64,000 nt of DNA from positions 6,301,961 through 6,365,960 of the forward strand of contig JAJNNQ010000011.1 in the NCBI GenBank assembly GCA_027886175.1. The letters run 5' to 3'. Made by a program: the position numbers and the translations under genes. Positions within the stretch are counted from its first letter, which is position 1. Each line of letters opens with the position of its first letter. Of the stretch, positions 54,803 to 64,000 are shown piece by piece. Source of the DNA: Phylloscopus collybita (lineage: Eukaryota > Chordata > Aves > Passeriformes > Phylloscopidae). Under the pieces are notes generated by a model that saw only the letters and a program-made list of their open reading frames with translations, had not been told where the DNA came from and searched no databases.

Positions 54803-56405
54803 TGGCTTGGCTTGGAAAGACAGGGATCTGCCAGGGAAAGCTGCAGTTTCCCTTGGAATGGGGAATGCAAACCCCTCACCCCCTCGGAATAACTTTGCAA
54901 ATCAGGGCTTTCAGGCAAAGATTTGGGAATAGGAAGAACAGTTCTGGACTAGGAATATTCACAATACAAATGTAGTAGAAAACAACACCAACCAACCAAG
55001 CAAATAAACAAACAACAATCCTGGAAAACCGTGACACAGTCAGAGCTACAACCTGACACGCTGTTGGTCAGGGTGTTGGGAGCAGTCCAAAAGTAAGTGA
55101 GAGCTGAACCCCTCAGCCCCTCCAAACGATTCCAATTTTGCAGCCCAGGGCTCTGGAGCCGTGCCTTGCTGTCTCTGCCCTCGCCTGCCCCGGGCAGCCC
55201 TGGCAGCGGCTGCAGGCGAGCGGTGCAGCTCAGCAGGCTGAGCAACTGAGCCCAGCCGGGGGGTTCCTTACAGCCCAGCTCCAGGGCTGGCAGCTGGGAT
55301 GGAGCTGAGGAGAATCAAGGAGGACTCTGCTGAGGAGTGGCCACTGAAGGTTCTTGAGGGCTCAGGGGAGCAGCCTCAGCCCAGGGAGTCTGCCTCAGCA
55401 GAGCACAGAGTGCCCTGGGCCAGCTGCTTTGAACAGGGGCAGGAGCGCAGGGAAGGATCAGGGAAGGAGCAACCAGGGAGGGCCAGGGAGTGGCCCTGGG
55501 GATGAGAGACTCCTCCAGGAGCCAATCCCTGGGGGAAGGAGGGACCTCCTCGCATCCTGGCCTACCACACCACGCCTCCCCTGGAACTTTCTAGAGCCAG
55601 GGAGAGGCCTCGGTGAGATGGACAGGCCCTTGGGGGTGGGGAGCAGGAGACTGACATCAAACTGGAACTGGGGAAACAACTGTGGGGTGAAACCAATGGG
55701 GGTTCAACGGGGGTACATGGAACCCACCAAATGAACAGTCTGAACGCAGATTGAACAGAGAAAATCCAACACACCACTACAGGGCTTTCAGGCAGAGATT
55801 TGGGAATAGGAATAACAGCTCTGGACTAGGAATATTCACAATACAAATGTAGGAGTGCAAAATCAACCCAAGCAAACAAACAAAAATCCCAGAAACCCTG
55901 ACAGAGTCAGAGATACAACCTGACACCCTGTTGGTCAGGCTGTTGGGAGCAGTCCACAGTCAGTCCTCCTGGAGTGGCAGATGTGGTGCTGTTGGGGCAG
56001 AGATGACCCTGAGAGAAAAGGGCCCAGTGATGGTGAGAAGGGTCTGATCTTCCTCCGGGAATCCAGCGGAACCAGATCCCTGGTGTTCCTACGTCTCAGT
56101 TTTTATCCAGGTAGGAATGGTTGGCTCCTCCCACACTGGGTGGAGCATCTCCCAATGGGATGATGGAATGTGTCCTGTCACTGCTGAGCCTGCATGGCCC
56201 ATCAGCAGAAGATATCCCCTGGAGGGTGGACAGGTGGTGAAAGAGATAAGAAACACTGCCCCACCTGGTTTGAACAGCTGGCCCGTTATCAGAAAGCATC
56301 AGCCCCCCTCCCCCCTGGAGTTACAAGAGATAAAGAAAAACATCTCCCCAGCTGCTTTCAACAGATGAAATAGAATACACATTTTTGGTGCCCTAACCCA
56401 AGACA
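54803..56405 (-). mobile_element. Passerine ERV LTR material, minus orientation, third copy
   Basis: Direct copy of 20807-22412 with the same double LTR block and inner insert. The LTR 5' end is at 56405, and the TATA-like site (minus GGATAAAAAC) is near 56110. Confidence 0.65.
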
Positions 56406-56707
56406 GGTAGTAAGTTTGGGTTTTTAGTGTTCAGGTTATTTGAGAAGACAAATTTTGTTACTTTCATTTTTTTTCAACGCTGAATTTTTTGTTTTATGGT
56501 TTTTTACTGGGTTTGCTGTACATAGAGATTGTTTGTACACAGATATTTCTGTTCCTCACTTCCCAGGACCCGTTCCCAGAGACTGCAAGGGTTTGGGGTT
56601 TTTTATTATTTTTAGGTTGATAATTGGATTTTGTGATAGGGATTTGAAATGCTTTGCTTCAGTGTTGTTTAGAGTTGTAGCTCTGTTTGCAGCATTTTAA
56701 AGATGGA

Positions 56708-57130
56708 TTAATTAATTAAATACAGATTTATTAGGTTGTTGAGTGTAATTTTTTTTTTTTTTTTTTTAGATTTTGAAGGTTTTTTAGGGAAAAGGATTAA
56801 TAGTAGCTTTTGTTCATTTGCTGGTTGGTTGGGTTTGTGATCTGCTGTTGGTTGGTTGGGTTTGTGATTGGGTGTTGGGAGGTATTGAGGGGTTTTTGTT
56901 TGGATTATTGTTTCCTGGTTGATGAGTTTTGTGTGTGCGCTTTTTTGCTGGGGCGACTGTTGGTGTTTTAGGCTCCCTGTCTGGTTTAGCTGCTGTTTTG
57001 GGTTTATTATTGGGTTTAACTGCTGATTTAAGTTTTTTATTTGGTATAGTTGTTGATTTAGGTTTATGGTTTGGTTTAGCTGCTGTTTGAGTAGTTGGGG
57101 TGTTGGTTGCAGTTTGAGTGACTGGGGCAA
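56708..57130 (-). pseudogene. ERV gag relic, Lys/Gln/Pro-rich frame, third copy
   Basis: A 140-codon minus frame overlapping the same DNA as the other two relics but read partly in a different frame (NLNQQLYQIKNLNQQL instead of KPKSTTIPNKKLKS). A small indel explains the change, so the protein sequence is not conserved. Confidence 0.5.
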
Positions 57131-57179
57131 TTGCTGATTTATCTCCCTGCCCCCCTGTTTTTATTTGCTGTTTTACAGT

Positions 57180-57450
57180 ATTTTTTAATGTTACTTTTTT
57201 ATAATATTATATTTATTATTTTTATTGTTTCTATATATTAATATATATTTATTATTCATTATTTTTTATTTTTTATTTTTCATATATTTGTTATTTATAA
57301 AAAATATATATTTATTTATATATTTATATATATTTACATATATATTTATTGTTATATTATTATTATATTCATTATATTTATATTTACTGCATTTTTGTTT
57401 TTATACTTATATTTATTATATTTATATTATTATATTAATTATTATTTAGC
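57180..57450. repeat. AT-rich simple repeat, third copy
   Basis: TATTTATATA-type units, shorter and less regular than at 36895-37225. 57450-58060 is AT-rich ERV interior. Confidence 0.8.
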
Positions 57451-58075
57451 AGCGCGCGATAAGCATATGTACGGGCTTAATTTATTGTTATAATTTTTTT
57501 TTTTTAGAATTATTATGGTGAAGTTTTTTTAGATATTTTTTATTTCATTTGGATTTTGAACTTGTTTACATGAGTATATTTAAGTTCAGGGATCAGAAAA
57601 ATCTTTTAAGGTTCGGTTTATTTTTTATTTTTTACACTAATCGGGATTTTTTCCACTGGGGTTTATTTTTGGGTTTATTTTTAGGTTAGCAGTTTTATCA
57701 GCCTTTCTGGAAAGCTCAGACTTTATTTTAGACAAGCTGTAAACTGTATTCAGGAAGCTCACTAGATTAAATATTAGGAGAGTGGTTTAATTAATATTTA
57801 GGGGATAGTGATCATTTATTAAAAGTGATGTAACTGATTTAAAAGAGAAGAAGGAAAGAAAAGACTGGAAAGCTTTATTTTTTCCTTTTTTTTATCAATT
57901 ATCAATAAGTTTTAAAATATGTTACTGGAACTAGGATGCAGGGTAGGACGAAGAAGTTATAAACTAAATATCCTTGGCAAAAACTCCAGAAGCCTTTTAT
58001 AAATTATAATTACTGAGCTTAGGAGAACAGCTATTTTAATTTGCGTATTTTTAGTGTCAAAGTTATTTATTATTG

Positions 58076-58375
58076 TCCTGGGTTGTGGAGCCGGGTTTTG
58101 TGAATTCTATTTCCATTTTTTGGGGGGCCTGACGTCCCATCTTGATAGGGCCATTGTCACCTTCCCCAGCCTGTGGGGTGCATTTGTATTGTTAATATCT
58201 CCCAGTAAAGATCTGTTATTCCCATTCCCAACATCTTTGCCTTGATGAGCCCTTGATTGCAAAAATGATAATTGGTCAGAGTGTGAAAAGTTGGCATTCT
58301 CCATCCTAGGGGAACCTCGGTTTCCCTGGCAGATCCCTGTCTGTCCAAACCGAGACACTTCTCCACCCTAATCCA
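58076..58375 (+). mobile_element. LTR, plus orientation, compact
   Basis: Starts TGTCCTGGGTTGTGGAGCC and ends near CTGTCTGTCCAAACCGAGAC. It includes CATTTGTATTGTTAATATC and CCAGTAAAGATCTGTTATTCC, landmarks of the passerine LTR seen elsewhere here. 58376-58647 has a second LTR-like piece and no gene. Confidence 0.55.
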
Positions 58376-58647
58376 GAGCCAGGGGCTTCTCAGGAGGATT
58401 GTCCTCTTCATCCCTCCCGGACAGGACAGGAGAGCAGCTCTGTCAGGGTTTTCTTCCAAAATTATTGTTTATTTGTTTATTTGGTTGAGTGGTTTTGTTT
58501 CCTATCACATTTTCACCCAATTTCTTTTTGGGAGGAAAACCGGATTTTTTTCGTCTCACCAGATTCCATCTCACCATTCCCGGATCTCCTCCTCCTCACC
58601 ACCCCTGGATCTGCTTTTCCACAGAATCATCTCTGCTCCAACAGGAT

Positions 58648-60362
58648 CCCCATGGATTTCCCCATGGATTTCCCCATGGATTTCCCCATGGATTTGCCCA
58701 TGGATTTCCCATTGGATTTCCCATTGGATTTCCCCATGGATTTCCCCATGGATTTCCCCATGGATTTCCCCATGGATTTCCCCTTTGATTTCCCCATGGA
58801 TTCCCCCATGGATTTCCCCCATGGATTACCCCATGGATTTCCCCATGGATTTCCCCATGGATTTCCCCATGGATTCCCTATGGATTCCCCCATGGATTTC
58901 CCCATTGATTACCCCATGGATTTCCCCTGGATTTCCCCATGGATTACCCCATGGATTTCCCCATGGATTTCCCCATGGATATCCCCATGGATTTCCCCAT
59001 GGATTTCCCCATGGATTCCCCCATGGATATCCCCATGGATTTCCCCATGGATTTCCCCATGGATTTCCCCATGGATTTCCCCATGGATTTCCCCATGGAT
59101 ATCCCCCATGGATTTCCCCATGGATTTCCCCATGGATTTCCCCATGGATTTCCCCATGGATTTCCCCATGAATTTCCCTATGGATTTCCCCATGGATTTC
59201 CCCATGGATTTCCCCATGAATTTCCCTATGGATTTCCCCATTGATTTCCCCATGGATATCCTTATGGATTTCCCCATGGATTTCCCCATGGATTTCCCCA
59301 TGGATTTCCCCATGGATTTCCCCATGGATATCCCCACGGATTTCCCCATGGATTTCCCCATGGATATCCCCATGGATTCCCCCATGGATTCACCCATGGA
59401 TTTCCCCATGGATTTCCCCATTGATTCCCCCATGGATTTCCCCATGGATTTCCCCATGGATTTCCCCATGGATTTCCCCATTGATTTCCCCATGGATTTC
59501 CCCATGGATTCCCCCATGGATTTCCCCATGGATTTCCCCATGGATTTCCCCATGGATTTCCCCGTGGATTTCCCCATGGATTCCCCCATGGATTTCCCCA
59601 TGGATTTCCCCATGGATTTCCCCATGGATTCCCCCATGGATATCCCCATGGATTTCCCCATGGATTTCCCTATGGATTTCCCCATGGATTTCCCCATGGA
59701 TTTCCCCATGGATATCTCCATGGATTCCCTATGGATTTCCCCATGGATTCCCCCATGGATTTCCCCATGGATTTCCCCATGGATTTCCCCATGGATATCT
59801 CCATGGATTTCCCCATGGATTCCCCCATGGATATCCCCATGGATTTCCCCATGGATATCCCCATGGATTTCCCCATGGATTTCCCCATGGATATCCCCAT
59901 GGATTTCCCCATGGATTTCCCCATGGATTTCCCCATGGATTTCCCCATGGATTTTCCTCATGGATTTCCCCATGGATTCCCCCATGGATTTCCCCATTGA
60001 ATTCCCCATGGATTTCCCCATGGATTCCCCCATGGATTTCCCCATGGATTCCCCCATGGATTTCCCCATGGATTTCCCCATGGATTCCCCATGGATTTCC
60101 CATGGATTTCCCCATGGATTTCCCCATGGATTTCCCCATGGATTTCCCCATGGATTTCCCCATGGATTTCCCCATGGATTTCCCATTGGATTTCCCCATT
60201 GATTTCCCCATGGATATCCCCATGGATTTCCCCATGGATTTCCCCATGGATTTCCCCATGGATTTCCCCGTGGATTTCCCCATGGATTTCCCCCCATGGA
60301 TTTCCCCATGGATTTCCCCATGGATTTCCCCATGGATTTCCCATGGATTTCCCCATGGATAT
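58648..60362. repeat. 12-bp minisatellite CCCATGGATTTC, about 140 units
   Basis: Very regular 12-base period over about 1.7 kb, with a few units shortened or substituted (TCCCCC, ATATCC). Because 12 is a multiple of three, all three plus-strand frames stay open as MDFP, WISP or HGFP repeats, and the minus strand as GKSM, GNPW or EIHG. These frames (up to 573 codons) are repeat by-products. CCATGG makes each unit partly self-complementary. Confidence 0.95.
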
Positions 60363-63300
60363 CGCCCCGCGGCCCCAGGTCCGGTCCGGCATTTTTGGGC
60401 CGATTTTTGGGGTCGTTTCGGGGTCGTTTTGGGGCCGATTTTGGCCGTTTTTGGGGGAGGATTTGGGGAGATTTTGGGGCCATTTTTGGGCAGATTTTTG
60501 GGGGATTTTGCGGGTGATTTTGGGTGATTTTTGGGGCCGTTTTGGGCGATTTTGGGGCTGATTTTTGGGAGAATTTGGGGTCATTTTGTGGTAATTTTTG
60601 GTGATTTTTGGGGGATTTTTGGGTGATTTTTTGGGGATTTTGGGGGGATTTTTGGGTGATTTTTTGGGGGATTTTTTTTGGGATTTTTTGGGGGATTTTT
60701 GGGGATTTTTGGGTGAATTTTTGGGCAGATTTTTGGGGGATTTTGCGGGTGATTTTGGGTGATTTTTGGGGCCGTTTTGGGCGATTTTGGGGCTGATTTT
60801 TTGGGAGAATTTGGGGTCATTTTGTGGTAATTTTTGGGGATTTTTGGGTGATTTTTGGGGGATTTTTTGGGGGATTTTTTTGGGATTTTTTTGGGGATTT
60901 TTGGGGATTTTTGGGTGAATTTTTGGGGGATTTTTGGGGGATTTTTGGGGGTTTTTTGGGGGATTTTTGGGGGATTTTTGGGGGTTTTTTGGGGGTTTTT
61001 TGGGGATTTTTGGGTGATTTTGGGGCAGGTTTTGGGCGACGTTTTGGTGATTTTTGGGACAATTTTGGGGCCAATTTTGGGGCCATTTTTGGGCCGAATT
61101 TGGGCTCATTTGGGGCATTTTTTGGGGCGATTTTGGATGATTTTTGGGATATTTTTGGGATCATTCGGGTCGATTTTGGGCCGATTTTTGGGGTCGTTTC
61201 GGGGTCGTTTTGGGGCCGATTTTGGCCGTTTTTGGGGGAGGATTTGGGGAGATTTTGGGGCCATTTTTGGGCAGATTTTTGGGGGATTTTGGGGGTGATT
61301 TTGGGTGATTTTTGGGGCCGTTTTGGGCGATTTTGGGGCTGATTTTTGGGAGAATTTGGGGTCATTTTGTGGTAATTTTTGGTGTTTTTTGGGTGATTTT
61401 TGGGTGATTTTTTGGGGGATTTTGGGGGGATTTTTGGGTGATTTTTTGGGGATTTTTTTTGGGATTTTTTTGGGGATTTTTGGGGATTTTTGGGTGAATT
61501 TTGGGGGGATTTTTGGGGGATTTTGGTGAATTTTGGGATTTGGGGAATTTTTGGGGATTTGGGGATTTTTTTGGGATTTTTTGGGGGTTTTTTGGGGATT
61601 TTGGTGATTTGGGGCAGGTTTTGGGCGACGTTTTGGTGATTTTTGGGAAAATTTTGGGGCCAATTTTGGGCCATTTTTGGCTGAATTTGGGCTCATTTGG
61701 GGATTTTTGGGGCGATTTTGGATGATTTTTGGGATATTTTTGGGATCATTCGGGTCGATTTTGGGCCGATTTTTGGGGTCGTTTCGGGGTCGTTTGGGGC
61801 TGATTTTGGCCGTTTTTGGGATTTGGAGGATTTGGGGAGATTTTGGGGCCATTTTTGGGCAGATTTTTGGGGGATTTTGGGGTGATTTTGGGTGATTTTT
61901 GGCGTGGGCGTTTTGGGCCTTGGATGATTTGGGGTGGAATTTGGGGGTCATTTTTTGGTAATTTTTGGGTGATTTTTGGGTGATTTTTGGGGATTGATTT
62001 GGGGGATTTTTGGGGGGATTTTTTGGGGATTTTTGGTGGATTTTTGGGGATTTTTGGGGATTTTTGGGTGAATTTGGGGGTATTTGGGGGATTTTTGGGG
62101 ATTTTTTGGGTGATTTTTTGGGGATTTTGGGTGATTTTTGGGGGATTTTGGGGGGAATTTTTTGGGGATTTTTTTGGGATTTTTTTGGGATTTTTGGGGA
62201 TTTTTGGGTGATTTTTTGGGATTTTGGGGGATTTTTGGATTTGGGGGATTTTTGGGGGATTTTTGGGATTTGGCGTTTTTTGGGGGTTTTTGGGGGATTT
62301 TTGGGGGATTTTTGGGGTTTTTTTGGGGATTTTTGGGTGATTTTGGGGCAGGTTTTGGGCGACGTTTTGGTGATTTTTGGGACAATTTTGGGGCCAATTT
62401 TGGGCCATTTCTGGGCCATTTGGGCTCCTTTGGGGCATTTTTTGGGGCGATTTTGGATGATTTTTGGATATTTTTGGGATCATTTGGGTCGATTTTGGGG
62501 CCGATTTTTGGGGTCGTTTCGGGGCCGTTTTGGGGCCGATTTTGGCCGTTTTTGGGGAGGATTTGGGGAGATTTTGGGGCCATTTTTGGGCAGATTTTTT
62601 TGGATTTTGGGGGTGATTTTGGGTGATTTTGGGGGCGTTTTGGGCGATTTTGGCTGATTTTTGGGAGAATTTGGGTATTTTGTGGTAATTTTTGGTGATT
62701 TTTGGGTGATTTTTGGGTGATTTTTGGGGGATTTTTTTGGGATTTTTTGGGGGATTTTTGGGGATTTTTGGTGTGAATTTTTGGGGGATTTTGGGGGGAT
62801 TTTTGGGGGATTTTTGGGGGATTTTTGGGGGATTTTTGGGGGTTTTTTGGGGATTTTTGGGTGATTTTGGGGCAGGTTTTGGGCGACGTTTCGGTGATTT
62901 TTGGGACAATTTTGGGGCCAATTTTGGGCCATTTTTGGGCCGAATTTGTGCTCATTTGGGGCATTTTTGGGGCGATTTTGGATGATTTTTGGATATTTTT
63001 TGGGATCATTCGGGTCGATTTTGGGGCCGATTTTTGGGGTCGTTTCGGGGTCGTTTCGGGGCCGGTTTTGGCCGTTTTTGGGAAGGATTTGGGGAGATTT
63101 TGGGGCCATTTTTGGGGTGATTTTTGGGGGATTTTGAAGCTGATTTTGGGTGATTTTTGGGGCCGTTTTGGGCGATTTTGGGGCTGATTTTTGGGAGAAT
63201 TTGGGGTCATTTTGGGGTCAGTTGGGGGCGATTTTTGGGGCCGATTTTGGCCGCTTTGGGATCGGTTTGGGGGATTTTTGGGTTCTTTTGGGGCTGATTT

Positions 63301-64000
63301 TGGGGTGGATTTTGGGATCATTTTGGGGTAATTTTGGGTGATTTTGGGGTGGATTTTGGGATCATTTTGGGGTAATTTTGGGTGATTTTGGGGCGGATTT
63401 TGGGATCATTTTGGGGACAGTTTGGGGGGGGGTTTGGGGCTGATTTGGGGAGAATTTTGGGTGATTTTTTGGGGCCGTTTTTGGGGATTTTTGGAGTAAT
63501 TTTGGGAGATTTGGGGGCTGATTTTGGGTGATTTTGTGTGATTTTTGGGGATTTTTGGCGATTTTTTGGGAGATTTTTGGGGGATTTTGGGGGGATTTTT
63601 TGGGATTTTTGGGTGGTTTTTTGGGGATTTTTGGGGGATTTTTGGGGGATTTTGGGGTGATTTTGGGGCTGATTTTTGGGGCGGTTTTTTTGGGTCAATT
63701 TTGGGTGATTTTGGGGCTGATTTGGGGCTGAGTTTTTGGCAGAGTTTTGGTTCTTTTTTGGTCGATTTTTGGGTGTATTTTGCGACTCATTTTTGCTGAT
63801 TTTTGGGGATTTTTGGGCTGATTTTGGATAATTTTTGGGATCTTTTTGGGATCATTTGGGGCCATTTTGGGGTGATTTTTGGGCTGATTTTGGGATCATT
63901 TTGGGGTCATTTTGGGTGATTTTGGGGCTGATTTTTGGGGCCGGTTTTGGGCTGGTTTGGGGCGATTTTTGGGGGATTTTTTGGGGATTTTTGGGGATTT
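60363..64000. repeat. G/T-rich satellite with higher-order structure
   Basis: Degenerate short units such as GGGGATTTTT and GGGTGATTTT. Longer landmarks recur: GGGCGACGTTTTGGTGATTT near 61034, 61624, 62358 and (with one change) 62882, and GGGGTCGTTTCGGGG near 60410, 61195, 61775, 62513 and 63040. Spacing is about 520-790 bases, so the array has a long period with indels. From about 63200 the long period fades. It continues to the window end. Frames of up to 457 codons are by-products. Confidence 0.9.

Larger units (their letters stand above)
52690..58060 (+). repeat. Third copy of the class II to ERV block, direct relative to 18490-24250
   Basis: Runs parallel to 18490-24250 from the class II exon 2 end through the LTR block and gag relic to the AT-rich ERV interior. 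It ends near 58060, where an LTR (TGTCCTGGGTTGTGG) takes over before the primer site. It lacks ZNF-D. Confidence 0.85.

Noticed and set aside
58481..63321. Open frames of 150-573 codons on both strands
   Set aside because: They arise from the 12-bp and G/T-rich tandem repeats, which lack stop codons by composition; there is no domain or exon signal.
60363..64000. Telomeric repeat
   Set aside because: Units resemble T4G4 but are not TTAGGG, and they form a long-period satellite.

Overview
The window is eukaryotic and looks like part of the major histocompatibility complex (MHC) region of a songbird (passerine), probably on a small GC-rich microchromosome. The evidence is bird-type MHC class II beta exons with short introns, a family of near-identical C2H2 zinc-finger (ZNF) genes, an ITPRIP-like gene, passerine-type endogenous retrovirus (ERV) LTRs, and long GC-rich satellites. 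No operons, tRNA genes, rRNA genes or CRISPR arrays were seen. Species and chromosome are inferred.

Layout. 1-8.5 kb: two ZNF genes tail to tail (ZNF-A +, ZNF-B -) on inverted duplicate arms, with a small candidate membrane-protein gene and a GGGAAT-type minisatellite between them. 8.5-13.1 kb: a CpG-island promoter, an ERV integrase relic and ZNF-C (+). 13.5-18.1 kb: LTR fragments and minisatellites. 18.2-20.2 kb: a 5'-truncated class II beta pseudogene (MHC-1, +) that starts at a fold-back junction. 20.8-24.7 kb: ERV and LTR material. 25.0-25.9 kb: ZNF-D (-). 26.8-28.6 kb: ERV gag/pro/RT relic. 30.3 and 31.5 kb: two divergent CpG promoters. 33.0-35.3 kb: ERV gag relic and ZNF-E (+). 35.6-39.6 kb: mirror image of the 20.8-24.7 kb ERV block. 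40.2-41.9 kb: class II beta pseudogene MHC-2 (-), frameshifted in the membrane exon. 42.3-43.9 kb: deleted ERV. 46.1-48.5 kb: ITPRIPL1-like gene (-). 49.0-52.0 kb: an ERV with two LTRs and an open gag reading frame. 52.4-54.2 kb: class II beta MHC-3 (+), with intact exons 2-5. 54.8-58.4 kb: third copy of the ERV block. 58.65-60.36 kb: 12-bp minisatellite. 60.4-64.0 kb: T/G-rich higher-order satellite.

Most of the window follows two mirror axes. MHC-1/ZNF-D and ZNF-E/MHC-2 are mirror images about 30.0-30.4 kb. MHC-2 and MHC-3 with their flanking LTRs are mirror images about 47.15 kb, inside the ITPRIPL1-like gene. The three class II copies therefore lie +, -, +. None has a leader exon or a sense-oriented promoter in the window.

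The most interesting signal is a complete X1-X2-Y class II promoter module lying on the opposite strand, inside intron 2 of MHC-1 and MHC-3 and absent from MHC-2. It would drive antisense transcription across the peptide-binding exon. Other points of note are an in-frame gag-pol-tail fusion in the 49-52 kb ERV, a tRNA-Gly primer site, a shared GC (not GT) donor after class II exon 3, and a relic in-frame finger just after the stop of the ZNF genes.
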